From Jilunia laotingensis (GTDB lineage Bacteria; Bacteroidota; Bacteroidia; Bacteroidales; Bacteroidaceae), in contig NZ_JACRTF010000001.1 in assembly GCF_014385165.1 (NCBI RefSeq), positions 1,116,001 through 1,180,000 of the forward strand: a stretch of DNA of 64,000 nucleotides, in the 5' to 3' direction. The notes beneath the pieces are model-generated. The model did no database searches. It saw nothing but the letters and a program-made list of their open reading frames with translations, and was not told the DNA's origin. Position numbers and translations under genes: made by a program. This document shows, one piece after another, positions 37,301-45,987 of the stretch (within the stretch, counting starts at the first letter, position 1; the number at the start of each line of letters is the position of its first letter).

Positions 37301-40300
37301 AAACTGTAAGAATTACGCCACGGTGAAAGGATACATGAACTATATTGGTGGAATCGTTGGCTATAACGGGCCTTCGGGAAGAATACGAAACTGTTTCAAT
37401 TCCGGTACCGTCTACTCCGGTTCGGAAGCAGTCGGTGGAATAACCGGTGCAAGCAACGGCATCGTGGAAAGCTGCCAGAACACCGGACTTGTCAGCGCAC
37501 TTCCGCTCAGCATTACTTATAAAGCCGGCTCACAAGGTTCAGCGGGCGGCATCGCTGGCTTGAACAGCGGCATTATAAGAAACGTACTCAATACGGGAAA
37601 AGTAGCTACCTATGACAACGTAAGCGGTATCGTCGGTGGCACACAGAAAGTAAGCGGTTCGGGCGGTTCGGTCATCAACGCAATTAACTACGGAGAGATA
37701 GAGATCTGGTACGACAGAAGCACCTCCGGTCAGATTATAGGCGACAACTCGGGAGCGACTGAAACCACCAACAATTATTATGACATTCAGATACAGGCAT
37801 TAGCTGCCGTAAACAATCAAAAGAGAGAGAACAACAACGGTGTGAATACCAAAGACCTAATTGCCGGAAAACTGGCTCTGCCCGATTCGGCATGGATACA
37901 AAAAGAGAATATGTATCCCATGCTGATTGCTTTCAAAAACGAGCCACAAGCCCAACTGGATGCACGTGCTGCTATCGTATTGGACACTGCAAGCAGCCTT
38001 GCCAATATCAGTAAAGAAGGGGGTAAACTACAAAACTCCTCTGAAATACAATGGCAACTGACTAAAAAGGCTTTCTTCCGGATTGAAGAAGGGACACTGA
38101 AAGTCACGATGCCTACGGATCAGGTGGTAACAGACACTTTAGTGGCGACCTATAATAACGTAAAACGTATGATTCCCATCCGGGCACTTTACAACATCCT
38201 TGAAGGCAAAGGTACTCAAGAAGAGCCTTGGTTGATCCGGACTCCCAATGACATGGCGAAGTTGTCCGATTTCGTCCATAAGACGGGGCATGAGTACCGA
38301 GGAGAGTATTTCAAGGTAATGGAAGACCTTGACTTTGAAGGTATGGAGTATACTCCAGTTGCTTTTGAGAACAAAATATTCCAAGGATACTTCGATGGTA
38401 ACGGCAAGACCCTGAAGAACATCACGTATGCCATCGCAGATTCTACAACGGTACAAGAAAGAGGGCTATTCGGGGTAGTAGGTGCTGACGGTACGATCGC
38501 CAACCTTACCCTGTCGAATTGCAAGTTCCAGACTTACAAGAAATGCGGAGCGTTCGCTGGAGGATTATACGGTAAGATCATCAACTGTGTAAACGATCAT
38601 ACGGACGTACTCACGACAGGTCTTATGTATGCAGGTGGTATTGCCGGATTCGGTTATGACGGTGCCAGTATCGAAAACTGCAAAAACAGCGGCAATGTGA
38701 CGGCTGGAAGTGTAGGTGCCGGAGGCATGTTGGGTAGTTCTGAAGAAGGTCAGTTAGTCAAGATCCTTTCTTGCAGCAACGAAGGTACGATCAGCGTCAA
38801 GAGTTCCCAAGCGGGAGGTATCGTTGGCCGGGCAATGGCATACATTTCGGACTGCCATAACACAGCCAATATCAAAATCTCATCGTCCAATGCAGGCGGT
38901 ATTGCGGGAAATCTGTTAACCGGTTCGTACGTAGGTAAATGCTACAACACAGCCAGCATCATTTCCAATACTTTTGCCGGTGGCATCGTCGGAACAGTCG
39001 GGAATCATACCACTGATGCCCCGTTTATTCTGGAAGACTGTTACAATACCGGTGAAGTATCGACAACCTATACGCTGAAATCAACCACCTATGCAGGAGG
39101 AATCGCTGGAAAGACCGGGAACGCTTCTATCGTACGCAACTGTTACAATAAAGCACCCATTCTGGCAAATACTTCCTATGCAGGCGGAATCGTAGGAACG
39201 ATCGCAGGAACAGTTGCCGATCCTTCCCGCATAGAAGATTGCTACAATGCCAAAGAAGGTTTGATCACCGCCAATGAAAGTTATGCCGGAGGTATTGCAG
39301 GGAGTGCCGCCAATACCATCCTCCTGAGAACTTACAATGAAGCCGACATCACAGCGCATGGAAACACGGCTCTCAATTATACAGGGGGTATCGTGGGGAA
39401 TTGTACGGGTTCTGTAGAAAAGTCATGGAACAGCGGTACGATAACTGTCGAATTCGGTTTGGCAGGCGGGATTGCCGGAAACGGCACGGGTACTATCGAC
39501 CGTTGCTACAACCGAGGTGAAGTGATCAGTCAGGGAACGGTTGCCAAGAAGAGTGTCAGTGCAGGCGGTATCCTAGGTAAAGGCAAATCCGTACTTACCA
39601 ACTGTTACAATACAGCCAAAGTATCCGGTCTCAGCGAAGTAGGCGGGATTATAGGAACCACCGTTGCCGGTACTAAGTCGGAAACAGGTACGAGCGTTAC
39701 TGCTTGCTACAATCTGGGTGAAGTCGCAGCGACTTCCGCAGACAGCCTAGGAAACATTGTCGGTCTTGCCGCAAAGTTCACCGAAGTCAGTTCGTCTTTC
39801 TACGATAAGAACTTATGCAATACGTACGTCCTCGATACTTGTGCCACCGCCCTGACCACCGCAGAGATGGTGGAAGCACCATTGGGAGATGCGTTCAAAT
39901 ACAGCGTAGCCACTTATCCGCGCATCGATGCATTCGAGAATGATGCTGCAGCCAACTTCCATGCCACCTTGATACTCTTTGCCGAAGGTGATGAAATGAA
40001 TGACGTCAAAAAGCCCATCCAAATAGGAACCCCCGAGGGTGTGGAATGGACTGCCTCTTCCAATCTCGCAATTGATGGGAACACCGTCACGTTAAAGAAT
40101 TCCGTAATCGGTGAAGAAGCTGTAATTACTTTAACAGCCGGTGATCTACAGAAGGCTTATAAGTTAATATTAAACGGTGAACCGGTAGGCATCGGCAATA
40201 CTGAAACGTCTAAAGTCATCCTGAGCCGTACGTATTATACGACCGATGGTATCCGTGTAGCCGAACCGGTGAAAGGCAGGATCATCATAGAAAAACGTAT

Positions 40301-40349
40301 CTATGAAGACGGGACTTCCGAAACCGTAAAAGTATGGACTGAAGACTAG
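34395..40349 (+). CDS. Giant GLUG-repeat surface protein 3
   Basis: An exported protein of 1984 residues from the ATG at 34395 (MRKITFLWIFLLQGILVTWAQ), or 1986 from 34389 (adds ML). It is collinear with GLUG2 along the whole length. It has the same two N-terminal beta domains (IDPQEISVHPTYGSIFIYSYDF, then IPPQVFLANSLYGSF) and the same three GLUG modules. The same C-terminal motif is present (VILSRTYYTTDGIRVAEPVKG...YEDGTSETVK). No indel of any size separates GLUG2 and GLUG3, while amino-acid changes are spread throughout. This points to duplication followed by divergence under constraint. M6b follows after 112 nt. Confidence 0.85.
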   Translation: MRKITFLWIFLLQGILVTWAQEKISTLPAIEMKGILAGTPQEKVKAADIPGAMITTHRIKTNAPTVSASDFEGTYMQISEDRDGTETGYALEISATDNTTLSISNFWNGDKTIKAILHPEDNTIKIDPQEISVHPTYGSIFIYSYDFKTNTYNPNVPVMGIVKDGAITFDSWIALINEGEYKSYSLGIYKGSELTLPNSNMTETSLTSKDEEETLVYPILLKQINANTLAMYNTSNIGVKIDIQLNPDKTFTIPPQVFLANSLYGSFICYPLKKVSGTNPQFDRNQTITGKTAGSDLSWENWGVYSPSSGMLLGVYKSSVLNTLLEIDYPKPVEANFEGKGTPESPYLIKTMEDLYIFSETVNADKTLVDDHTSSYAGKYFRLETDLDASTLTTTLHPIGCNATQRFAGVFDGNNKTIRNLTMKEGMGYSALFGNIGSEGVVKNLRLENYTCETLGYYGAGIAGYAYGRIENCQVEGTILSESTYSGGIAGYSDTADIINCSFKGTMTGGDYMGGIVGTSFGNIRKCWADATITFANTGSFTSCGGITSAMYGTKADIKISDCYFTGQIKALNNEYTVGGIAGCTKVTKIVRCFNTGTITGTGASVNMGGILGYIWDSTVQDCYNSGMIADAYSERVSGIVGNTLDMKEEEKSLIENCYNTGIIYTKSKEESCYIIGRTLPAVTIKNSFYDQQILAVPSTTYGISTAQLTDAKGIKDFDASVWNFTAGHYPRLKGIDENNAAYLSAACLSLDKMGTAKEVRRDFTLTTDNQIQWKAVLNEYFGNNGHGFSIEGNKGVLNGEVTQDTIFAFNADNKFKYYILSISPVRWKGEGTADDPFLIGNKEDMMNLAVATNDAKQTFNGSHFKMTADIDMEYDENFTGLGKDNTGKIQFGGIFDGNGHTLSKIKINSIAFDDNGKINTNGSRKFTGFIGCLAESGVIRNLTIAADCDFNMYSNAGAIAGYSYGLIENCKNYATVKGYMNYIGGIVGYNGPSGRIRNCFNSGTVYSGSEAVGGITGASNGIVESCQNTGLVSALPLSITYKAGSQGSAGGIAGLNSGIIRNVLNTGKVATYDNVSGIVGGTQKVSGSGGSVINAINYGEIEIWYDRSTSGQIIGDNSGATETTNNYYDIQIQALAAVNNQKRENNNGVNTKDLIAGKLALPDSAWIQKENMYPMLIAFKNEPQAQLDARAAIVLDTASSLANISKEGGKLQNSSEIQWQLTKKAFFRIEEGTLKVTMPTDQVVTDTLVATYNNVKRMIPIRALYNILEGKGTQEEPWLIRTPNDMAKLSDFVHKTGHEYRGEYFKVMEDLDFEGMEYTPVAFENKIFQGYFDGNGKTLKNITYAIADSTTVQERGLFGVVGADGTIANLTLSNCKFQTYKKCGAFAGGLYGKIINCVNDHTDVLTTGLMYAGGIAGFGYDGASIENCKNSGNVTAGSVGAGGMLGSSEEGQLVKILSCSNEGTISVKSSQAGGIVGRAMAYISDCHNTANIKISSSNAGGIAGNLLTGSYVGKCYNTASIISNTFAGGIVGTVGNHTTDAPFILEDCYNTGEVSTTYTLKSTTYAGGIAGKTGNASIVRNCYNKAPILANTSYAGGIVGTIAGTVADPSRIEDCYNAKEGLITANESYAGGIAGSAANTILLRTYNEADITAHGNTALNYTGGIVGNCTGSVEKSWNSGTITVEFGLAGGIAGNGTGTIDRCYNRGEVISQGTVAKKSVSAGGILGKGKSVLTNCYNTAKVSGLSEVGGIIGTTVAGTKSETGTSVTACYNLGEVAATSADSLGNIVGLAAKFTEVSSSFYDKNLCNTYVLDTCATALTTAEMVEAPLGDAFKYSVATYPRIDAFENDAAANFHATLILFAEGDEMNDVKKPIQIGTPEGVEWTASSNLAIDGNTVTLKNSVIGEEAVITLTAGDLQKAYKLILNGEPVGIGNTETSKVILSRTYYTTDGIRVAEPVKGRIIIEKRIYEDGTSETVKVWTED

Positions 40350-40372
40350 CCCCCATCGTCCGTCACTGATAA

Positions 40373-40416
40373 TTGCAGTCTTCCGTATCACCCGGCAAAT
40401 GTGCGGAAGGCTGCAA
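40373..40416 (+). promoter_or_regulatory. Intercistronic hairpin between GLUG3 and M6b
   Basis: TTGCAGTCTTCCG (40373-40385) pairs with CGGAAGGCTGCAA (40404-40416), with one T-G wobble near the middle. There is no T-run. It is probably an mRNA processing or stability element, matching in place the hairpin ahead of M6a. Confidence 0.5.
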
Positions 40417-40461
40417 ATGATCATCTGACCAACAAAACAGTTTATTTAAAAGAGATTTAAT

Positions 40462-43029
40462 ATGAAACATTCAAGAAGATTTGCAAAGCAGGGCGTACTA
40501 TCCCTAGCTCTATGGCTGTTTCTTTCCTGCTGGATGACGACACTTCAAGCCGTACCCGCCAAAAGGATTGTCCGGACAGTGATGCAACCCGATGGTTCAA
40601 CCATCAGCACAGTCTTACAGGGCGATGAACTTTTTCATTACCTGAGTACCACTGACGGGATCATGATACAGAAGGCCCCCGACGGATTCATGAAATACGC
40701 CACCGTCAACTCCCGGGGATTACTTTCCGCGGGCGAATTCATCGCACATGATCCCACCGAAAGGACCGAAGCCGAAACAGCCTATATCGAAAAGATAGAT
40801 AACACCCGCATAGAAAATGCCGTGACCCAAATGCGCAGCCGTCCTTACATGCCCCCATGGCAAACGGAAGCCCAAAAATCCAAATTCCCCAATCAGGGAA
40901 CGGTCAAAGGACTTATTATCCTGGCGCAATACCAGGACGTGAAGTTCTCCGATGGGAACACCAATCAGGAATTTCACGATATGATGAACGTCGAAGGCTA
41001 TTCCAAGAACGGAGCCAGCGGAAGCGCGCGCGATTATTTCATGGATCAATCATCCGGATTGTTCACCCCCGAATTCGATGTTGTCGGCCCTGTTACCCTT
41101 CCCAAGAAAATGAGCTATTACGGGGCAAACAGTTATACAGGACAAGATCAGAACCCCGCAGAAATGGTTGTGGACGCTTGCTATATAGCCGATACATTAT
41201 TAAACGTGGACTTCTCCCAATACGATTTCGATGATGATGGGAAAGTGGATCTCGTTTTCATCATCTACGCAGGATATGCAGAAGCACAGGGAGGCCCTGC
41301 CAACAGCATATGGCCCCACGCATGGACATTGGAAAATGCCAAGATCAGAAATGTCCGGATGGACGGCAAACTGATCAACAGTTATGCCTGTACAGCCGAG
41401 CTGAGCGGCAGCACCGGAACAACGATGGATGGCATCGGAACATTCTGCCACGAGTTCAGCCATTGCCTGGGACTACCGGACATTTACGATACCCGTTATA
41501 GCGGACTGGTCGGCATGGGAGCCTGGAGTCTGATGGACTACGGTGCCTATAATAACAGATCGAGAACACCTGCCGGATATTCAGCCTACGAACGGTACAG
41601 TGTGGGATGGTTAACCCCTACTGAACTGACGGAACCGCAGAGAAACCTTCAACTCTCTCCGATGAATACCACCAACAAGGCATACATGATACGATCGGAC
41701 GAAAACCCCGATGAGTATTATACGATCGAGAACCGCCAGAACACCGGATGGGACAAGCACCTTCCGGGGCATGGAATGGTCATCGTACATGTCGATTATG
41801 TACCCTCCATATGGGAGGACAATGTAGTGAACAGTGCCACTTCTAAATATGCCCACCTCCAGATAGTCCCGGCAGACAACGAATTGGTTGACTTTACAGG
41901 CGATGCCTTCCCCGGCAAAAACAAGAACACGGCTTTTGCAGACGATACCCGTCCGGCAGCAAAGCTCAATACCGGTGAATATCTCGGCAAACCGATCAGC
42001 AAAATAGAAGAAAAGGACGGTATCATCACTTTCGACTTCATGTATTATGTAGCCACTCCGGTTGCCCAGGAGGCAACAGACATTGAAGGCGACCATTTTA
42101 CCGCCCATTGGACACCTGTGAAGTTAGCCACCGAGTATACCCTGAAAGTCGCGGCAGGCAGGACGGGAAAAGCCGCTATCAAGGAAGACTTTTCCAAATG
42201 TATCGAAGGAAGCATAGAAGTACCGGACGGACAGGACATCGCTTCCTCTCTGGACAAATACACCTCAACCCCGCAATGGACAGGCGAAGAGATCTATCAG
42301 GCGGGAGGCTATTGCCGGATCGGCAGCAAAGAGTCGCAAGGGAAACTGATCACACCTTTGTTGGACTTCTCCGGAGAAAAAGAGTTCACCCTATGCTGTA
42401 ACGCCATCGGAAGCAAGAATCTATTCAACGGATTTGAATTCGGCATTTTAGATACGAACGGGAACGTCTTGCAAAGCAAGATCGTAATAATGAACACCAA
42501 AGAGCAAAAGATATACTGGATACTCAATGTCGAAGGACAGACAGGTTACGTTTATATCAAAACTAAAGCGCCCGCCTATTTCAATGAAATAAGCATTTAC
42601 AACGGAAATGTAAGGGAATCGTTGGAAAAGGAAGAGCCGCTGCCCGAACCGGAAGAATTCAGCAAAGAGATAAAAGGAATCACCGAAACCTCCTGTGTGG
42701 TAACCGGACTAAAAGGCAATAAGAGATACATCTACAACGTGATTGCCCAATCCGGAGAAGAAACCTCGGCATTGTCCAACAAGGTGATGCTTCAGACCAC
42801 GGAATTCTCTGGCATCGCGTCCGCATCAGCTACCGACAGAGAAGTACATACGCAAAAAGGAGCCGTACGCTTTGTCACAGACAGTGCGGAAACAGTGCGT
42901 ATCTGCACGATTAGCGGTATGCCTGTATATTCAGGTACCAGCCACGAAGGGGCAAACAACATTCCATTACCCGAAGGGCTGTATATCCTGAGCATCGGAA
43001 CAGAACGGTATAAAATATTAATTCTGTAA
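40462..43029 (+). CDS. M6-family zinc metalloprotease b
   Basis: An 855-residue paralogue of M6a. Signal peptide (MKHSRRFAKQGVLSLALWLFLSCWMTTLQA), then the same propeptide-like opening VPAKRIVRTVMQPDGSTISTVLQGDELFHYLSTTDG. The zinc site is HEFSHCLGLPDIYD (His330) and the Met-turn region is MGAWSLMDYGAY. A fibronectin-III-like segment (EGDHFTAHWTPVKLATEYTLKV) and a beta domain follow. The C-terminal VRICTISGMPVYSG...EGLYILSIGTERYKILIL is sorting-domain-like. All catalytic residues are kept, so both proteases should be active. It is the last gene of the run, closed by a strong terminator. Confidence 0.9.
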   Translation: MKHSRRFAKQGVLSLALWLFLSCWMTTLQAVPAKRIVRTVMQPDGSTISTVLQGDELFHYLSTTDGIMIQKAPDGFMKYATVNSRGLLSAGEFIAHDPTERTEAETAYIEKIDNTRIENAVTQMRSRPYMPPWQTEAQKSKFPNQGTVKGLIILAQYQDVKFSDGNTNQEFHDMMNVEGYSKNGASGSARDYFMDQSSGLFTPEFDVVGPVTLPKKMSYYGANSYTGQDQNPAEMVVDACYIADTLLNVDFSQYDFDDDGKVDLVFIIYAGYAEAQGGPANSIWPHAWTLENAKIRNVRMDGKLINSYACTAELSGSTGTTMDGIGTFCHEFSHCLGLPDIYDTRYSGLVGMGAWSLMDYGAYNNRSRTPAGYSAYERYSVGWLTPTELTEPQRNLQLSPMNTTNKAYMIRSDENPDEYYTIENRQNTGWDKHLPGHGMVIVHVDYVPSIWEDNVVNSATSKYAHLQIVPADNELVDFTGDAFPGKNKNTAFADDTRPAAKLNTGEYLGKPISKIEEKDGIITFDFMYYVATPVAQEATDIEGDHFTAHWTPVKLATEYTLKVAAGRTGKAAIKEDFSKCIEGSIEVPDGQDIASSLDKYTSTPQWTGEEIYQAGGYCRIGSKESQGKLITPLLDFSGEKEFTLCCNAIGSKNLFNGFEFGILDTNGNVLQSKIVIMNTKEQKIYWILNVEGQTGYVYIKTKAPAYFNEISIYNGNVRESLEKEEPLPEPEEFSKEIKGITETSCVVTGLKGNKRYIYNVIAQSGEETSALSNKVMLQTTEFSGIASASATDREVHTQKGAVRFVTDSAETVRICTISGMPVYSGTSHEGANNIPLPEGLYILSIGTERYKILIL

Positions 43030-43055
43030 TCTCTCCTCTTCCCTCTGGTTTCGAC

Positions 43056-43099
43056 AAGGCTGCCTCCACACAAAAAGACGAGGCAGCCTTACTTTTATT
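43056..43099 (+). terminator. Terminator of the GLUG/M6 operon
   Basis: AAGGCTGCCTC (43056-43066) pairs perfectly with GAGGCAGCCTT (43080-43090), then a T-rich stretch (ACTTTTATTC). Confidence 0.9.
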
Positions 43100-43213
43100 C
43101 TGTAATACAAGCATCAAAAACTTTGCCGGATACCTTTTTTATCATACTGTTGCAGCATTCATCTAATACTCAACATCCGATATGCCTCTTATTCACCGTA
43201 CCATGAATACAGA

Positions 43214-43229
43214 TTTTTCACGTGAAACA
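43214..43229. promoter_or_regulatory. parS-like site
   Basis: TTTTTCACGTGAAACA matches the ParB-binding consensus TGTTTCACGTGAAACA at 15 of 16 positions, with a perfect 12-bp palindromic core TTTCACGTGAAA. It lies in the gene-free stretch 43100-43612. Confidence 0.5.
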
Positions 43230-43323
43230 CCGGCCGAATCCCGTCCTCTCAATCATCGGACACAACTATCCATCAAAAAGATTATCCCTACCGTAATATT
43301 AAGTTTGTCTTCCGGCAACGACA

Positions 43324-43461
43324 CTGTAAAGCAATGCAGAATCGCTGCAAAGGTTATGCAGTACCACTGCAAGCGCAATACAGCACTACTGCAAAGGGAG
43401 CGCAGTGTCACTGCAAAGGCAATGCAGTAATGCTGCAAAGGCAATGCAATAAATTTGCAAT
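43324..43461. repeat. 22-bp-period intergenic array 3 (core CTGCAAAGGCAATGCAG)
   Basis: Six consecutive units and a partial seventh. After a slightly shorter first unit, CTGCAA-type starts fall at 43345, 43367, 43389, 43411 and 43433, each step 22 bp, with TTGCAA at 43455. Each unit can fold as CTGCA-N7-TGCAG. It lies between the GLUG/M6 operon terminator and the zinc exporter promoter. Confidence 0.9.
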
Positions 43462-43579
43462 AGTTATAACGAAACTAATTGCCTAGACTCTATCATTTTA
43501 ACGAAAGCTCTCAAGAGCCTTACATAGCTCAAAAGCTTACTCCGACAAAAGTTGCAACACAGTTGCACCCCAAATGCCC

Positions 43580-43587
43580 TATCTTTG
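43580..43587 (+). promoter_or_regulatory. -7 box of the zinc exporter operon, with TTGCAAC repeats
   Basis: TATCTTTG 26 nt before the ATG at 43613. TTGCAAC (43552-43558), TTGCACC (43563-43569) and TTGCAAC (43585-43591) surround it, and GTTGCAAC (43551-43558) is palindromic. The arrangement could be the operator of the metal-sensing regulator encoded downstream. Confidence 0.5.
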
Positions 43588-43612
43588 CAACAGAATCAAA
43601 AAGGAAAAAGAT

Positions 43613-45529
43613 ATGGGATGTAATTGTTGCAATCATTCCGGTTGCCAACCGGAAAAGAAAAAGAATGAATATCTTCCGGGGATCATCAGCCTTTCGATGC
43701 TGATAGCCGGAATGCTGATTAACCATTTCGGAGGGTTTGTCTGGAGGGGAAGTGCCCTTATCTGGTATACGGCCGCCTATCTTCCGGTTGGCCTCCCGGT
43801 ATTGCGGGAAGCGTTCAACAGGCTTCGCCAAGGCGAGTTTTTCAATGAATTCATGCTGATGGGCATTGCCACCATCGGTGCGTTTTGTATCGGGGAATAT
43901 CCCGAAGGGGTGGCAGTCATGCTGTTCTATGCCATCGGGGAAGCCTTTCAGGACCGTGCCGTAGGAAATGCCAAACGGAATATTAAGGCATTGCTCGATG
44001 TGCGCCCTGCCACTGCAACCGTGATCCGGGAAGACAGACCGGAAATGGTTTCTCCCGAAACGGTACGGGTAGGAGAAGTCATCGAAGTCAAATCGGGAGA
44101 ACGTGTCCCACTCGACGGCCACTTATTAAGCAAACAGGCAGCTTTCAATACTTCCGCTCTGACGGGCGAAAGCCGTCCGCGGAACATCCGCGAAGGAGAA
44201 ACGGTATTAGCAGGGATGATCGCCACCGACCGGGTGGTCCGGATAGCCGTCAGTAAACCGTTCAACGACAGCGCGCTGGCCCGCATCCTTACACTGGTAC
44301 AGGAAGCGAATGAACGGAAAGCTCCCGCTGAACTATTCATCCGCCGGTTTGCCCGCATCTATACCCCGATCGTCACCGGGCTGGCGGTACTGATCGTCCT
44401 GTTACCCTTCCTCTATTCACTGGGGGTGCCGGGATTCGAATATGTGTTCAAGGATTGGCTTTACCGCAGCCTTGTATTTCTGGTGATCTCCTGCCCTTGT
44501 GCCCTGGTAGTAAGCATCCCGCTGGGATATTTCGGAGGCATCGGTGCGGCATCGCGTGCAGGAATTCTGTTCAAGGGTGGAAACTATCTGGATGCCATCA
44601 CTCAGGTCAACACGGTCGTTTTTGATAAGACGGGAACATTGACCAAAGGTGTCTTTGAAGTGCAGAAAATAGAGAGCGAGCTATCATCCGATGAAAAATT
44701 ACTGCAATACGTCGCCTCTGCCGAAGGGCAAAGTACGCACCCGATAGCCAAAGCCATCTGCGAGTATGCCGGCAAAAAAGGGATAGACCTTCTTCCGGTG
44801 GCAGATGCCAAAGAGATAGCGGGACACGGCTTGCAGGTACGGATCGGTGATCAGGAAGTCTTGGTAGGCAGCCCGCGTCTGCTGGTACGTTATGACATCG
44901 CATTTCCTGCTACGTTGAACCGTTCACCGGACACAGTGGTCGTTTGTGCAACGAACGGGAAATATGCCGGCTACCTGTTGCTCTCCGACACGCCCAAAGA
45001 AGATGCAATAAAGGCTATCAATGCCTTGAAAGCATTAAATATTGATAATATACAGATCCTTTCCGGAGATAAACAGGCAATTGTTTCTAAATTAGGCGAA
45101 GAATTGGGGGTATCCCAAGCATACGGTGATCTGTTGCCGGAAGGAAAAGTAGCCCACATCGAAGCCTTGAAAGCTGTTCCGGGCAACCGGATTGCTTTCG
45201 TAGGGGACGGCATCAATGATGCGCCCGTACTTGCCATGAGTCAAGTGGGCATCGCGATGGGCGGATTGGGAAGCGATGCCGCCATCGAGACGGCAGACGT
45301 AGTCATACAGAACGACCAACCGTCAAAAGTAGCTACAGCGATCCGCATCGGCAAAGCCACAAAGCGCATCGTTTGGGAAAACATCTTACTGGCATTCGGT
45401 GTTAAATTGGCAGTACTGTCGTTGGGAGCTATCGGTATGGCTACCATGTGGGAAGCCGTCTTTGCCGATGTAGGTGTGGCTTTGCTCGCCATCCTGAACG
45501 CCATAAGGATACAGAAAAAGGAATTCTGA
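43613..45529 (+). CDS. P1B-type zinc/cadmium/lead-exporting ATPase
   Basis: A 638-residue ATPase. I chose the ATG at 43613 because a longer frame from 43574 would begin before the -7 box. It opens with a Cys-rich tip (MGCNCCNHSGC) instead of a full heavy-metal domain. The TGES motif is at about 184-187 (A-domain). The metal site CPC is at 294-296 in TM6 (ISCPCALV). Phosphorylated Asp338 is in DKTGTLT, with STHPIA (nucleotide) and GDGINDAP after it. The last helices carry MWEAVFADVGVALLAILNA, whose Asp is typical of the Zn/Cd/Pb group (ZntA/CadA). The ATPase exports metal from the cytoplasm. The Fur-family gene 23 nt downstream is probably co-transcribed and may control it. Confidence 0.93.
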   Translation: MGCNCCNHSGCQPEKKKNEYLPGIISLSMLIAGMLINHFGGFVWRGSALIWYTAAYLPVGLPVLREAFNRLRQGEFFNEFMLMGIATIGAFCIGEYPEGVAVMLFYAIGEAFQDRAVGNAKRNIKALLDVRPATATVIREDRPEMVSPETVRVGEVIEVKSGERVPLDGHLLSKQAAFNTSALTGESRPRNIREGETVLAGMIATDRVVRIAVSKPFNDSALARILTLVQEANERKAPAELFIRRFARIYTPIVTGLAVLIVLLPFLYSLGVPGFEYVFKDWLYRSLVFLVISCPCALVVSIPLGYFGGIGAASRAGILFKGGNYLDAITQVNTVVFDKTGTLTKGVFEVQKIESELSSDEKLLQYVASAEGQSTHPIAKAICEYAGKKGIDLLPVADAKEIAGHGLQVRIGDQEVLVGSPRLLVRYDIAFPATLNRSPDTVVVCATNGKYAGYLLLSDTPKEDAIKAINALKALNIDNIQILSGDKQAIVSKLGEELGVSQAYGDLLPEGKVAHIEALKAVPGNRIAFVGDGINDAPVLAMSQVGIAMGGLGSDAAIETADVVIQNDQPSKVATAIRIGKATKRIVWENILLAFGVKLAVLSLGAIGMATMWEAVFADVGVALLAILNAIRIQKKEF

Positions 45530-45552
45530 CAATAGGGAAAGGAATATAGGTT

Positions 45553-45969
45553 ATGGAAGAAAACATTTATCTTAAAAAACTTGCACAACGGGACATCAAA
45601 CCGACTGCGATGAGGCTATTGATACTCCGTGCCATGATGCAGTTCGAGCGCGCTTTCAGCTTGCTCGACTTGGAAACTTATCTGGATACGGTCGATAAAT
45701 CCACACTTTCCCGCACCATCAATCTGTTCCTGAAACATCATCTCATACACGGCATAGATGATGGTTCAGGTTCACTAAAGTATGCCGTATGCGGGAACGA
45801 GTGCAATTGCGACATCGACGACCTCCATGTACACTTCTATTGCACCCAGTGTCAAAAGACGTATTGCCTGCGGAACATCCACATCCCGATGGTTTCGCTG
45901 CCGCAGCATTTCACGGCAGATAGCATCAACTATGTGATAAAGGGGTTATGTGACCATTGCTCGCATTGA
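45553..45969 (+). CDS. Fur-family metal-responsive regulator
   Basis: A 138-residue winged-helix regulator of the Fur/Zur family. The DNA-binding half is at about residues 1-85 (IKPTAMRLLILRAMMQFERAFSLLDLETYLDTVDKSTLSRTINLFLKHHLIHGI). The dimer/metal half has the histidine-rich HVHFYCTQCQKTYCL, with a structural CxxC, and a second CDHCSH pair at the end. Four Cys give the usual structural zinc site. Being downstream of a Zn-type exporter suggests zinc sensing, but the metal cannot be fixed from sequence. Confidence 0.9.
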   Translation: MEENIYLKKLAQRDIKPTAMRLLILRAMMQFERAFSLLDLETYLDTVDKSTLSRTINLFLKHHLIHGIDDGSGSLKYAVCGNECNCDIDDLHVHFYCTQCQKTYCLRNIHIPMVSLPQHFTADSINYVIKGLCDHCSH

Positions 45970-45987
45970 GCGAAGACAGACAGTTAT

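Noticed and set aside
43182..43430. An 82-codon plus-strand frame
   Set aside because: It spans the parS-like site and most of array 3; the translation is repeat-derived.
43324..43461. CRISPR array
   Set aside because: Units of 22 bp follow each other directly with no spacers, and no cas genes are present. The same applies to 1948-2057 and 16056-16165.
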